A stretch of DNA of 64,000 nt from Enoplosus armatus (GCF_043641665.1 NC_092190.1:9940048-10004047), one strand, 5' to 3'; positions 1 to 13,556 are shown, counted from the stretch's first letter. Numbers and translations: made by a program. Notes: generated from the letters alone by a model not told the origin.

Positions 1-605
1 ATATAAAATCCTGAAAAGGCCAAAACCAATAATAAATTGATCCTACCAATGAGTCTGTGTAGCCAAAGCTGCTCTTGTTGCTCCATTGTTGTTTCATTAA
101 AAACACATAAAATCCCACAAACTGTCCTGCTGCTGTAAACACTCACTGGACCACCAAGTAGCTATTAATCTGCAGGTAAAAATAGTTCCTACAAAAGCAG
201 TTTGAGCGGTGCTTGCTTAAACTAAAGTGCTTTTATTACTGAGCCTTTTATAAAAGGTATATATTCATGAACTGTTTTTAGAGATTTTACATCTTCAGGC
301 TGAGGGCCAAGACAAGGAAAGGAGGTCTGAAAGTATCAAGAGACGGACTAACATGTTGTTGGTTTTCATCTTTTCATGGATTTTATTGACAATAACAAAA
401 TATAGAATATAACCAGACTCATCCTTTAAACCCATATTTAATGGATGTAGAGCACAGTATTTGTGGTCATTTAAGTTGTCCGATGACGTGAACGCTTGCC
501 AGTCGTAAACATGAGAATCTTTTCCATCTCTATCATCAATCACACATCATAGGCAGCATTAGAGTTTGACCAGGACTCTGTGATGTTTAGACGCTCCTAT
601 GAAGA

Positions 606-690
606 TATATAAACCTCTCCCTGTAGGCACGTCAGCCTTTTCCCTCTGAACACTGTTCTGGTGGTGAACAAAGAGAGAACCTATGTAAGT
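606..690 (+). promoter_or_regulatory. Possible TATA box followed by a splice donor (candidate non-coding first exon)
   Basis: A TATATAAA element at 606-613 is followed about 70 bases later by a perfect GTAAGT donor at 685-690. This is the layout of a short TATA-driven non-coding first exon. No matching downstream coding exon was found, so it may be chance. Confidence 0.2.
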
Positions 691-2375
691 AGAAAAAAGG
701 ATGTTTCACTTTTATTGTCATCTTTTATTTAATTAAATCTGCATTAATTGATTTATGTTAAATTGATTTGGGGAATGTGTTAGCAAACAGTTGTCTAAGC
801 ACACGTCCAGCAGACCTGCAGCAACATTAGTGTTATTTTGGAGTTGTCCAATATATTGGAGAAGTCCAATATTCACTCTCTTTTTTTTTTAGCTCTGTTT
901 TCGATTTTCACCAACTCCTGAGGGAAATATGTTCACCCGTTAGTCGCTAACTGTGTCTGTCTGCTGTTTGGTGCTGAGTACAGTTGATTCATAGCTGAAA
1001 ACAGCTGCCTGCTGCTGGAACGGGGTTGATGAATGAAAACAGTAAACCTGCGAGAAGAGAAACAAAGAAGCTCAAAGACGCTAAAACACTCCGTAGAGCT
1101 CAAGGGAGCGTCAGAGTCGGGTAATAATTCCATCCTCTTGATCTTTAGTTAATATATAAATATTGATTAATGCAGATTTAATATTTTATTGATTAGTTTG
1201 AGTGTCAAAATGAGTTGTTTTGTGTTGCATTTATATTACATCCTATGTTTAGTACCAAAAAGCTTATATATATATATATATATACCAGATATACCAGAAG
1301 ACTATGGACATACTATGTTAGAATAATGATGACCTGATTTACTTTATTACCATAATACTTTGTTTACTGCTAATGTTCTGATTTGTAATATTTTATTTAT
1401 AATATGTTCCTTTTCATGCAAAAATAAACCATTTATTATAGATTAACTGCTGCACAAATAAAGTGTTGGCATGACTTTAGGATCCCTGCATTTACATGTG
1501 CAACCCCCCCAAAATATGCTCTTGTAGTTTTCAATATCTAAACATGAATTCTTTATCAATAAAACAAAAACCTTCTGCTTGTCCATTGCCTTCAGTGAAA
1601 GGAGGAATCACACAAGACGGCAGAACAGACTGGACTTTAAAGCCAGGCAGGGTGTTAAAAGGCCTAACTCCTTCAGTCAAGGAGTAATTCCTGGGAGAAA
1701 CATCACAACAATGACAGATGAAGTGATGATCAAAGCACAGCGGCGCTCAGAACACATAAAACTCAATTGCTTTTATAAGTAAGAGGACGAGATGAAGCAC
1801 AAAGCTCTTGAGATAGATTTCTGGCCATAAAACCCTGAGAACCCGATCAAATTCACAAGTAGTGAGTCTACAACAGCTTGTCAACAGAGAGCACTCAGTA
1901 AGCAAGCACACAGTGTCTTCCTCATGCTTTGTGTTTTTTACAACAGAGTGCTGTGCAGATTCTGACAAAGATCCATATGGATGTTGCTGTATCTCAAAAT
2001 GGTTTCCAGCCCACCCAGCTTATCTCCACTTAAAGGAAATGAAGCAAATAAGATTTATCCTGTTATCTCAGCTGTGCATCTCCCTGCGTGTAATCCACTT
2101 CCTGAGATCGGATGTGGACCTGTGTTCATTGCGAAGGTGGAATCAATAGGCAGCCTTCACAGAAAGCTCCAGATGAGATCTGGCACGCTGGAGGAGACCG
2201 GAGAGGCTTCTGGGAAGAGCTGGATGGGTTTGGGGCAAGGAGGAAGACGGCACATTCGATGATACATGACGTGTTTGTCCGAGTGGAAAGTATCCCTGCC
2301 TGTGTGTACTTTTCATTTAAGTGGTGACCTCTCTCTCTGTCTGTCCCCCCCTTTCTTTCTCTTGCTTTGTCTGAT

Positions 2376-2376
<1 letters not shown>

Positions 2377-2452
<76 letters not shown>
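2377..2452. repeat. (CA)n microsatellite, about 38 units
   Basis: Uninterrupted CA dinucleotide run of about 76 bases preceded by a pyrimidine-rich stretch. Confidence 0.98.
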
Positions 2453-2453
<1 letters not shown>

Positions 2454-3509
2454 CACCTCAGGGCAGATAACATATCCGAACCACTGCAGTGCACTAATGA
2501 CCCTCTCTCTCAGCCTGGAGACCTGTCAGACACACTGTCCATGTCACTGCCAATCAAGCGAGGACCTGTCTGCAAACATTCCCGTCTCTCCTCTGCATGT
2601 CAGTAACTCTGCTGAAACACAGCCCATCAACATTTGTCAATCAGAATCCAATTTGAAACCTTAATTACTTCGTTGGCTCAAAGGTAATGAAGCGGCATTT
2701 GGCACCGATATGAATAACTCACCTCCGTCAAGCCTGACACTTTGCATAACAGAGACTAGTATTCTGTCCTCGCCTTTCTGTGTCTGATTTTGAGTCCACG
2801 GGGAGGGTGGTGATGTCAAGCTGCAGCTGAAAGAAAGATCCAGCAGAACAGCAGCCAATCCCTTGATCTAATCTTTAAACTGGCTGTCTACAAATGTTCA
2901 TGCTTTGACTGGGGATGAGTGTTAGCACAGGAGAGAAAGGACAACTTTGTAAAGGTCGGGACATGTTTGAGACAAACTAGTTCATGTGTCAGAAGGCAAA
3001 AAATGTTTATAGCGCTCAAAGCCGGGGTGAAAAGCCGGCTGTCATAGAGAGGGGCGAGACACGATAATCACCCAAACGGGGATAACATCACACACTCTGT
3101 CTGACAGTCTCCCCTGAAAGGCCTTCATGGTGTTGCACTCGTTTGTAGACACAAAAAGTGACGAAGTTGCATGGAGACAAAAAAAAAAAATAGGGCTTAC
3201 TTTCTCACCTCCATACACCTGGATAACCACTGCACAGAGAGGTTCCAGAAAGTTACAAAAATGGTCAGATGCAAGGTGTAAGTATGCTTCAACAGTGTGC
3301 TCAAGTGCTTGTCGGATGGTTGGAATAGTTTTTTCTTTTTTCAGTCTTCACAAAACTGCATACATCAGTTTTCACATCAGAGTGCAACACCATAAATCCC
3401 TTTGAAGAAAGACCTTTTACCCCGCCGTCAGATGTGACACTTTGCAACAAATATAAACACTTTACGACTCCCCCCCCCCCAAACAATCCAACTGGAAACA
3501 TATTTCTGC

Positions 3510-3682
3510 ATTTAGTAGATTTACTTTTGATACTTTAAGTACATTTTACTAATAACACTTGCATCCCTTTACTTAAGTAACATCTTCAATGCAGGCCTAT
3601 TACTTGTAATGTATTTTTATATTGCAGTATTGCTACTTTTACTAGAGTAAAAGATCTCAATATTTCCTCCACCACTGCCTGC
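3510..3682 (+). repeat. Dispersed repeat, 'ttccaccactg' family (3' part)
   Basis: Contains tactttaagtacatttt, atgcagg and a terminal ctccaccactg. The same ordered motifs recur near 7.2, 11.0 and 35.0 kb. It belongs to a repeat type I know as abundant in teleosts; the family name is not assigned. Confidence 0.7.
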
Positions 3683-4889
3683 CAGATTTGTTTTTAGCAT
3701 ACAAGCCTCTGTTTGACCACAACCATTGTTTAAAGCAATGCCTGCCCAACCATGACTAACATTTAAAATGCTGCCCTTACAGCCATGAAGCACACATGTC
3801 ACAGCCACCGTAACATTACAACTCTCAGAGGAGCCGTCACCAGTAATGACCTATCAAGCCTGCAGGCCTCCGCAGTTCCCTGCAGGGCTCGATGGACTGG
3901 AAAATAGGAAAAACAAACCGTCAGAGTTAGTGCTTCTAAAAACCTTATCCAGTGCCCCCACCCTGTCAATTGTCCTCTCTTATACTCCCAGCACTCCTCC
4001 TTCCACTTTCTACTCGCCCCTTTTCACCTTCACTGCACTCTCCTGCATCATTCTTATCTGACCGCTGCTGAATGTCCTCGCATTGATAGGTTGTTTGTGT
4101 CATTTCACCCGCTAATTAAGAGGAAAGGGCAGTGTGGGCTCAGGAAAAGGCTGCCACTCCCCCAAACAGACCAGCAGAGAAGGAAAAGAGCCAGAGACGG
4201 AGAAAAAGGATGATTGGTTGTTTGTGTTGTGTTGTTGTTGTTGGGTGTGCCTGCTGGAATAAAAGACTACCAGGGAGAGAAAAGCAGATCTGGACTTTGA
4301 GGGGAAAAGGAGCAGGACAGTTAAATCAGGTGCGCGGTGGTAACTTCAATGCGGGTTAAGTCTTCTGACCTTGAAAGCTATATTTTATATTCTAACCCTA
4401 ACCCTTTCATCCATGTGGAAGTCACAGCTCATCTTAGAACAAACCTTGACGTGTGAGAAATACAAAAAAAGACAGCTCCTCCTCATAGAGCAGATTAAAC
4501 ACAGAGCACTCATATTGTGATCACTGTTGCATGACGGTAATATTTTCTGGAACACATACATCTTAATGATTGCATTGAGGAAAATTGCTTCATTATTTAA
4601 TACTGTGTTGTAAATTGTGCTCATGCTAAAAAATAACCTATTACGTCAAAATTGCATCACCAAAGATAAAGACGCCTCAGACCATTTCCTGAGCTGTGAA
4701 GTCTGAAGCCAGAGGAGGATGACAATGTCTTGACTCAAAACATCTTTTCCAGATTTTGCAGCCACACAAACCCGTCAAACAAACGTCAAACAGGCTTAAA
4801 TTCTGCCTGATTCTAAAATTAAAATTGTGATTAATCCTGGCAAAACAATCTAAAGGCATGCTAACGGCTCTCATTTAGTCACAGTGCGG

Positions 4890-5395
4890 TTTTGAGCTGA
4901 ATGCTAACGTCAGCATGCTAACATGCTCACACTGACAAATACTTTTATTTTTATTTTTTTTCATTTATTTTTTTTCATGTTAACGTTAAGCAGCTATAAT
5001 GTTTATTTGTTTGGCACTAAAACAAAATGTGAAATGATCCGGACATCCTTCATGCATTTGTACCTATCCTTGAGCCCCTGTCTTGTATAAGGGTCCTGTG
5101 TCAAAATCCTTTTTAGCATCTTAAATATTTAAGTAAATATAATGCTTACAGTACATATTCTCGAATAACTTTGCTCTCAATCAAATTAAAGTTGGGAGTA
5201 GGGGAGTCGACACCCATTTTTGTTCTCTAGTGTGTTACTCCGGCCTTGCCTGTGGAGAACGTGAAAGTCTGTACTAAATTTCATGGCAATCAATCCAATA
5301 GTTATCAAGATATTTCATCTGATCCAACATGGACGACCACTCCCTCACATTGCCATCCTTAGATGCTGCTAGCATGGCTAAGGAGCATCCACAGT
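4890..5395 (+). repeat. Dispersed repeat, 'gcatgctaacatgct' family
   Basis: It starts with the core gtcagcatgctaacatgctc. It later carries the shared block ttcatggcaatcaatccaat with gagatatttc-like sequence and ends at gctgctagcatggctaa. It aligns in order with copies at 7.9, 17.3, 22.6, 30.1, 41.6 and 43.2 kb, with about 150 bases of divergent sequence in the middle. Confidence 0.75.
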
Positions 5396-6851
5396 GCAGA
5401 GGATTCAACCTCTCTGCTGTAAACTGTCATGTTTAAATAAAGTCATTATCAGGCTGCACTCTTGATAATATCACAGCTTCTTTGTATGAAGGATGAACCT
5501 GATCACATCAGCAAAGGTAAATCATGTCATTAAGACAATTATCTTTGTGAAATAACACAGACCTCTGACACAAATCAGTTTAGCACCCAGGTTTCTCTCT
5601 CTTTGTTGCCATCTTGTTTCTATTTGCACTGCAGCAAATATCCCCATAGTTCAAATGCAATTCTGAATGCTTATCAACTGTAACTCTCCTTCTCCACCTG
5701 CCACCTGCAGTTTCCCCAATGCATCCTCAAAAAATCAGCGTGTTTCTTTCTTAATGTGATTAATTACACACAGGACAAGAGCTTCTGTGTGACAGGTGAC
5801 GGAGACGCCAAAGACAAGCGGCGACCCTCGCTCCCTCAGTTTTCAGTATAATCAACTCTCCACATATCTGCAGTGTGAAACAGGCCAATTTATTCTGCCA
5901 ACACTGAAAACAGTATGAAGTGGTCCAGATTTCAAGCCACAGTCTGTCGTCTACTCCACAGATCTGGCACTGTTCAGGCTCATGACAGAAACGGATTCAA
6001 GTGCAGGCAGTCTGGTTGTTGGATAAACACACACATATTCAGTGCGAAGTTTCTGAAATCTCAAGCTGTGGAGAATCAAATTAATAACTTTTACGTTTAG
6101 AAGGAGATGAAGAAAAGCAAAAGAGTCAGAGATTATCAACAAATAAAACTAAGATTAAAATGTGACGTGGATCTTTTATCACATGCACCTCTCAGGAAAA
6201 CTTTCCACAGCAAAACCCTTTTATCTTCCATTCAGATGTGTTGAAGATTTCTGTGTTGTAACTACGAGCACTTAAAGAACAAGCGATGAGAGGTTTTTTG
6301 GATCGAGGCTAGATCTCATTAACCCAGATTCAGTTGTGCTGATCTGCTGCCGCTGCTGCTTCTTCACAGAGAGAGAGAGGAAGAGACGCTCGGGTTATAA
6401 ACAGCTCCCTCTCCTTTCACCGACATGGCTGAATATTTCATAGCACTCATTCCTGTTTAACCGCTTATTGCCTGCCACATCTTACTGCACTTTGTCTTTC
6501 CGATGCTCTACCGGCTAATGGGGAGATGGAAATCCTCTGAAAGTGCTTGTGTGTGTGTGTGTGTGTTACCATTAATCAGAGTGTAACAACCTAAACAGCA
6601 TGTGTAATTTAAGGCTGAGTGGATGCAAATGGATTATTTTTAAGATTAGCCTTGTGTCGTCTCTGTTTTATTACACTGTCTCCTGGTTACATTAGCATAG
6701 CTGGAACATCGAGGAGACAGATGCACAACGAAATTCAGTGTCTGGAGGACAGATAGGTGTCTGGACCGGCTGAGCCTCCAGGATGGAACGATGAATAAAG
6801 ATCTCGCAGCAAAGACTAAGTGGTTTCTGGTTTAGAGCACTCCTGGACAGT

Positions 6852-6909
6852 AGTGGAAAGTAACCAGATTTGAGGTACTTGTATTTTAGTTGAGTATTTT
6901 CTTCTCACT

Positions 6910-6958
<49 letters not shown>

Positions 6959-7303
6959 TACTTTTTTACTTTTTTCCACATTTATCTCACAGCTTTAGTT
7001 ACTAGTTACTTAATTGAGATTTTTGCATAAAAACATACGAAGATCATATAAAATATGCTAGCCACCTCGAGCAGCTACAAAAGTAAAACCATTAAAACAT
7101 TAATCCATCAGTAACAATAATCTAACTATATAATATCTAATAGTATAACAGTCACAGGGGAAATTTTACTTTTAATACTTTAAGTACATTTTCCTTCCTT
7201 TAGTAAGATTTTAAATGCAGGTCTTTTACTTGTGTTTTTTCAGTGTGGTATTAGTACTTTTACTTAATTAAAGGATCTGAATACTTCATCCACCACTGCT
7301 CCT
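6852..7303 (+). repeat. Dispersed repeat, 'ttccaccactg' family, near full length, with internal (TA)n
   Basis: It starts at tagtggaaagtaaccagatt, includes a (TA)n run at 6913-6952, runs through the block beginning gctttagttactagttactt and the tactttaagtacatttt motif, and ends in catccaccactg. This is the most complete copy in the window. Confidence 0.8.
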
Positions 7304-7884
7304 GGATTGCTGTTTTTAAAATAATGCATCTACAGTATCAAGTAAAACAAAAACATGTACGTGTCAGCCTTTGTCCACTGTGATCAGTAGCCAGGCTTTT
7401 GATCTCTCTTTTCACACATCAAGGGAGTTTATTTGCTCAGGATCACTGCGACGAGTGAATTTCAGCTGGTCATGACATTGATTCAAATACAGCACTTGTG
7501 AAACTAAAACTCTAAACAACAAAACACATTCAGTTCTACATACGAACTCTCAGCATCCCACACATTTGAGGAAAATCCTGGCTATGAGCCAAAACAACTG
7601 CATCTGCAAAATAAACGGCACGCAGCAACTAATAAGCACACAACCTTTTGACAGAAAGGGCATCCTGATCTGCGTTTCAGCACAGACCGGAGACAATTAC
7701 TGAACTCTCACGTAGGGAACATTGGTTTAAAGTTTCCAGACACTCAAGAAACTTGGCTGCTAATGAGACACCGTTTATAAAAGCTGTAACTACGGACTTT
7801 ATAATGGTTAATGGACCATTTCATCATTCTTTATAAATTAGAATATGTGAACTAGTTCTTTTCTAACATAACATTGGCTTAAGA

Positions 7885-8200
7885 GTCTTTAGCAACGCTA
7901 GCAGCTCTGTGAGGCTGTGAGCTAAATGCTAATATAAGCATGCTAACATGCTAATGAGGACAATGCATGCTGATGTTCAGCAGGTATAATGTTTTTACCA
8001 TTTTTAACATCTTAATTTAATGTTTAAATTTAAACATTTCTTTGTACTAGTACTTTGGAAGCTGAGGGGAATTCTGAATATATTTTGACTTGATGATGGC
8101 GGCAGATTAAAAGTTGAGGGATCACCAAAGTTATTATAATTAATCCGCAGGAGAACATGAATGTCTGCACCAACTGTACCGACATTGCCGTTAAAAAATA
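7885..8200 (+). repeat. Dispersed repeat, 'gcatgctaacatgct' family
   Basis: It opens with agcagctctgtgaggctgtg, then gctaatataagcatgctaac, then a degenerate second half with aggagaacatgaatgtctgc. Same family as the 4.9 kb copy. Confidence 0.75.
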
Positions 8201-9224
8201 GTTTGTATGTAATTCATAAATACTGATGGTTTCCCACTTTCTGAAAAGCAGTTAAAAATGTTAGCAAGTCATTAAGGGTAACTTTCTAATAAACCAACTA
8301 CAAAACATAGTAAGCCATCCAGAATTATGAATGTTAATATGTCCCTAACAAAGGGTTCACACACTGATCTATCAGGTCTGCAGTTGTAAATGTTAATAAG
8401 TTGTTATGAAAGTATTTTGATCCAGATGTTCTGCATTTTTTACCAAAAGGTACGACATCCATCAGTTCAGACAACGCTAGTGTGATACTAGAGGAGACTA
8501 ACCTGGCAACCCAACAGTTGTTCTTATTAAAGCATTAGTAAATTATTTATTAATTGTTAACAAAACCATTAATTACAGGTTATTAGAAAGTAGTACTGCT
8601 TCGAGTATTTCCCAATAAACAAAGCAGTTTGGGGAAAAACCTTCAACAGCAGGACTGAATATAAATCGGAGTATAAAAAACAGATTGTTGTGTACCAACA
8701 TTCAAACAATCAACACAATACATTTTTAAGTGACAGATGGCTCAATCAGGTACACAATGCAACTCCACTACCAGAGGAAATTAAACAGCCAGTCACAGGT
8801 GCCCAAATGAATGAAATGCCCTTGTGATCTGGATTATGTGAATAAAACAGGACGACTGCTGAAAATAACAAAATACAGACACACAGAACTAGGAAGGAAA
8901 ATATTTAACTTCTATGTGTCCCAGTGGTATGAACCAACAGTGACATTTCAACATGGACTTTGCCCTTTTCAACAAATATGGGTGAGGTTGACAGGAAATT
9001 CAACTGAAACTAATGATTAATGCTCAAGATTATGTGATTAAAATGTGCACCACATATTCATCCTACACCTGTGGGTCTCCACCTGTAATGACATCATAAA
9101 GTATGTGACCTCCTACCTTGTGTTGATAAGAGCCCTCAGTTTGACCTGATGGAGAATAAAACTGTGTGATGCTTCAATAGGTGATAAACATGGAGTTCAG
9201 GTGCAGGCGTCATGTAAGTGACAT

Positions 9225-9606
9225 TTTTTTGGAAATCCACTGTCATATATGAGCATTAAATATGAAGCTGGAGTCAGAAGATGGTTAGCTTAGCATAAAG
9301 ACTGGAAACAGCTAGCCTGGCTTTGGCAGAAGGTCCGGCAAATATAACCCCCTTTAACGTTTGTACAGATCAAACAAACAGGATAAAACATGTTAGAGAG
9401 CTTTAGAGGTGCTGGTAGGCGGATTTTGTTCCATTTAGCAGGGACAGGCTAGCTGTTTCCCTCTGTTTCCAGTCTTTATGCTAAGCTAAGCTAACTGCTG
9501 GCTGTAGCCTTCTATTTAACAGACAGGCGTGAGAGTGGTGTCGATCCTCTTATCTAACTCTCGGCAAGAAAACAAATAAGTGTATTTCCCAAACTGTCAA
9601 ACTATT
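9225..9606. repeat. Palindromic MITE-like element with about 60-base internal inverted arms
   Basis: The left arm contains ttagcttagcataaagac and the right arm contains gtctttatgctaagctaa, its reverse complement with a four-base duplication. The arms also share ggaaacagctagcctg and its reverse complement. The right end carries the terminal motif tatttcccaaactgtcaaac. Related copies lie at 31.7 and 41.2 kb. The structure suggests a non-autonomous DNA element; the family is not named. Confidence 0.8.
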
Positions 9607-10884
9607 CCTGTGTTAGCTTTTAACCTCCAGTTGATAATTCAATAATATTTTTGTCTCTCCAAATGACTATATCGTCACAAAATTCTCATCTCAAGATATT
9701 CAGTTCTCAAGAGTAAATGAATAAGTTACAAAATACTTTCATTGTCATTTGTTACAAACATATCATTTATGTGTTTTTAATGTTTATTACTGCATAACAC
9801 CGATGATGTGACTCTAATTTCAATTGATTCTTTACACCCAGTGATGTTAAACTGGCCTTAATCTGTTCAAATATATTTATTGATTAAACATCTTGATGCG
9901 CACGACATGCTAACAATGAATTTAATTAATGCCAGTGTTTAATGTACACTCTGCTGTGTTGACTTTTCCAGGCAGCACACCACACTAGTCAAGATGCAGG
10001 TCCTGGGGAATAATAAAATAATGATGTCATTACAAATAAAAGGTTTGCCTAAAACCTTTGCCTTATTTCAAGTGCCCCATCATCCAATCACGGCCCGTCG
10101 TCCCCCTCACAGGTTCAGTTCAACATCAGCAGCACAGAGCGCCCACAGAGGCTTGTGTCCATACACAGTAGAGGTTTAGGGGGGGTGACACAGAGGCATC
10201 GCTCCCTGACCAGCAATCTATCACTCAACTGAGTCATTCCTCTCAGCACTGCCTCCAAATTACATTTCTGCTTTTGAGGTGTGTTTTTTTTCTCCCCTCC
10301 CACATCTGCAGTGTTGGTGTGTTGGACAGGCTTCCTCTGATTGCCTCGCTGCGGCCGTGATTCACGGTGCATCTCTGAGGCCACATGGGGCTACAGGCCG
10401 CATACCAAACGGGAACGCACGAGAGAGCCATGGATAAGACGGGGCATCAGTGAGTGGGAGGGGAGGGAACCCCACACAACATGGCACTACAGAGATGTTA
10501 TTCAATGCAGCGGCACAGACGAGCTTTGTTACTGCGGCTCAGGTCATCAACAGAGTTAATCTGGATATAATCCTGCAGATGATCTCAGAAATTATACGAG
10601 GCTTAATCAGCTAATATTCAATGTGGCTCACGTTTTAAAGGCAGACTGTACGTGCATTTCCATTAACTCTTGTGCTGTTCATTGTCTGTGAGAATACAAG
10701 AGAGTGCACAATGTAAATAGGATTTATGTGAGAGACAGAGGAGGTGCCAACAGTGCCAACTATAAAGGCAGAGCGGTAACTACAGAAGCAGTTAAGTAGT
10801 GAAAAGAGGTTTAAAGTTTCCAGAAAACAGACATAAATGCTGTAATGCTGTCGTCTTTTTAGGCTAATTATTTTGCCACAGAGT

Positions 10885-11085
10885 GTAGATAATACTTACA
10901 AAATGCAAGGGGAAAATGCAGTACATTAAGTATATTTTGATGCTAACACTTTTGTTTTTTCTATGTAACATTTTGAATGCAGGACTTTTGCTTGTAACAG
11001 AGTATTTCTACACTGTGGTATTGCTACTATTACTTAAAATATAAATAAAATATAAAATATTTGAGTACTTCTTCCACCACTGGTA
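10885..11085 (+). repeat. Dispersed repeat, 'ttccaccactg' family fragment
   Basis: Contains taagtatattttgatgct, atgcaggacttttgcttgta and a terminal cttcttccaccactgg, immediately upstream of a (CA)n run. Confidence 0.7.
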
Positions 11086-11103
11086 GTTACAGGCTACAAC
11101 TAG

Positions 11104-11104
<1 letters not shown>

Positions 11105-11168
<64 letters not shown>
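11105..11168. repeat. (CA)n microsatellite, 32 units
   Basis: Pure AC/CA dinucleotide run of about 64 bases. Confidence 0.98.
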
Positions 11169-11170
<2 letters not shown>

Positions 11171-12142
11171 CTATTCTGTCTTGCCAGATCTTGCAGACGC
11201 AGCCCTCTAATGCTGTGTGACTGCCCTCCCCAGGGTTTCTTTCTGCTCTGCTGGATGAGCTCTGCTGCCTGCGTGGAGAGAAATCAGGGAATCCCTACAT
11301 TCCCTGGCTCCTCTCCTCCTCTTATTCACCCATTTATTCCCCCTCCAGCCTCTTGTGTGTGTGTGTGTGTGAGAGAGAGAGAGCTGTATAAAAACTCGGT
11401 TATCATTAGGGAGGCATTCTCCCTGTGACAATGATAAAACAGCCTCAGCAGATACTGCAGCTACTGCTTATAGGAGCCAAATGAACCAATTTAGGGAAGC
11501 GTCACTATGACAAATTATAGCATGGCAGGATATCTTACGCAGCAAAGGCTTGTTGTTGGTGGAAAAAAACAGCAATGTTAAATTTGTCAGGTCTCTTTGG
11601 ATGTCGTTTACACTAGAAAGAAAGCTTACTTTAATATTACATCTACTTACAGGGCTTCATAATGAAGCTACTGATAATATATAAACTCATGGGTGTTATT
11701 TTCACTCATTAGTTCTGCTTTGTTTTAATTTACAGCTGTTTCCAGTCTTAAACACACAGACCTAATGTTTGCCAGCCAGGCTCAAGACTGATGGCCGATA
11801 GAAAACACTGGGCTAAATATTGTCAATGTGAGTAGCCGCTTTGGCCAGCAGCCACCCTGTCTGGCAGGTCTATTAGACACTTCGGTCATTTGAATTGGCC
11901 TTTTGTATTTTCAGACCGCATTGACTGCTTATACTGGCCAATAAAATATTAACACTTGATGCCAAATGACTACAGTAAATCGAGACTAAAGTCTGATGTT
12001 GAATTAGTGTTTTCACCTGAGGGCTAAACCTGAGCTTCAAAACATCAGCATTTCACCAAATATTACAAGTAATTTAGTCGATTAACCGATTATTTGGTCA
12101 ACAGACAAATAATTCTGACAATACTTTTGATAATCATTTAAA

Positions 12143-12215
12143 GCAATAGATGGACATTTTGGGAAATCAGCTTGTTCGCTTCTGGGAATCAGAGGAGGAG
12201 ATCGATGCTGGACAC
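12143..12215 (+). repeat. Terminal fragment of the palindromic 'ttagcttagcataaagac' element
   Basis: ggacattttgggaaatcagc followed by a cgatgctggacacacgtgat segment resembles the left terminus of the family seen complete near 41.2 kb. The internal portion is missing. Confidence 0.45.
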
Positions 12216-13185
12216 ACGTGATGGTGGCTTTTGTTTGTCTTATTTAATAGTAAACCGAATATGTTTCAGTTTCAGACAGTTGCTTTTCTTATATCCTCCA
12301 GAACAAACAATTAATTGATTCATCAAAACATTTACTAGAGTCATCAAAAATGAGTTATAATCATTAATGCAGCACTAAATTGACTGAATAAAAACACGTA
12401 TCAGCCCTGGAACCTTAATGTAATATATACATCCTACATGCATCACGTACTCCAGGGTCCCAGACTCAAATCTTCCTGTCAGGACTTCTAGTTCCTGAAT
12501 GGAGGCTTCAAATCCTGCTGCTGACAACATCTTACCATCGTCCCATTGTCTTTTATCTTAAACCACAACTGGATCTCACATCAGTATCTTCCCCATCAGT
12601 GCCTCTGAATTGCAATGAGCTCAGCGCGTTGCCTCCTCAGAGCAGCCCGTGTACCTTACACCTCTCCAGTCCTTTATACTGAACACTGACAGCCGAGCAG
12701 CCCTGCAGACATTCGGCAGCATCCCGAGACTCTCACTGTGTGTCTTTTCAGTAACACCAGTCTTCCCCGAGAAGCCCTGATGAAACTACCACAGACAAGG
12801 TCATCATTAACTATCAGCTGTACAGACGTAATACAGCACCAGTGAAGAGGTTTCTCTCCAGTCACTTGAAAGGTCACATCAAACAAAGGTGATCAGTTGA
12901 TCGAAACCACTGCTGTCCATGTCATTACATGATAGGGTTCATACCTCTCCAATGTGTGGGCTGTTGGGGCAAGTTAATGAATGCAACATATTCTCACTTG
13001 AGTTTGACTGCAGGTTAATCTACCGTCGAAACCAGCGGAGGCAACAAGAAACAAGAAAATGAGCTTTTTTTGCTGCATTGCACCTGCCCTAACGCGCCTA
13101 ACTTTCTCCGGGAAGTGGGCTGTCTGGTCCCACTGATGTGTGACATAATCCTCCGAGGTCGTGGTCGTGATGGTGGACAGACAGC

Positions 13186-13212
13186 ACCCCCCCCCCCCAC
13201 ACACACACACAC

Positions 13213-13254
<42 letters not shown>
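13186..13254. repeat. Poly-C tract joined to a (CA)n microsatellite
   Basis: A run of about 12 C followed by about 27 CA units with one CG interruption. It flanks the GC-rich candidate promoter on its left side. Confidence 0.95.
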
Positions 13255-13259
<5 letters not shown>

Positions 13260-13396
13260 AGGAAAAGACACACATAAAACATAATTAACTGGAGACGAGC
13301 GGCAGCGGCTGACTGTGCCATATGCCAGAGGAAACACGGTGGTGTTTGGTGTCCCGGTGTGCTGCCGGTTGACCTGCAGAGCCGAGGTGTCTTACC

Positions 13397-13556
13397 TGGA
13401 GAGGCTGCGGACAGCGGCGCGGAGCCGGCAGGGGAGCACGGCAGGCTGGAGAGTCAGTCCGGGGAGCCAGGGACCGTGCTTGAGTATGTCGGTGCGCTTT
13501 GGCACCGTCTGAAAGCAGAAATCCACAGCCAGGGTGTTCCCGACAGGAGGGGGCGT
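13397..13556 (-). promoter_or_regulatory. GC/CpG-rich candidate promoter and first exon of a leftward gene (possible sytl5)
   Basis: The segment 13290-13556 is much richer in CpG and GC than its surroundings. On the minus strand an exon-like GC-rich stretch ends in ctctccag|gtaagac, a near-perfect splice donor with the exon edge at about 13396. No clear initiation codon with a recognisable protein follows, so it would be a 5' untranslated exon. In human, SYTL5 lies head to head with DYNLT3, and dynlt3 starts 1.3 kb to the right on the opposite strand, so sytl5 is the natural candidate. The donor and composition are seen; the gene identity is inferred and no Slp-homology coding exon was found to the left. 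Confidence 0.35.

Larger units (their letters stand above)
1..13396. other. Gene-poor stretch, probable intergenic or large-intron DNA
   Basis: No coding exon that I recognise was found on either strand. All long reading frames are short, low-complexity or inside repeats. The stretch holds (CA)n and (TA)n microsatellites and several dispersed repeat copies, annotated separately. If the minus-strand candidate first exon near 13.4 kb is real, most of this DNA would be the first intron of a gene transcribed leftward, whose coding exons would lie outside the window. That reading is inference from human gene order. Confidence 0.55.

Noticed and set aside
1021..1133. A Lys/Arg-rich frame starting MNENSKPARRETKKLKDAKT
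   Set aside because: The surrounding stretch looks like a fragment of a dispersed fish repeat; a coding exon could not be supported.
2126..2664. Reading frames of 79-132 codons across the (CA)n tract
   Set aside because: Most residues come from translated dinucleotide repeat; no domain.
4390..4408. Two telomere-like ctaaccctaaccct units (also at about 47556)
   Set aside because: Only two units at each place; expected by chance or as an interstitial trace, and no subtelomeric context.
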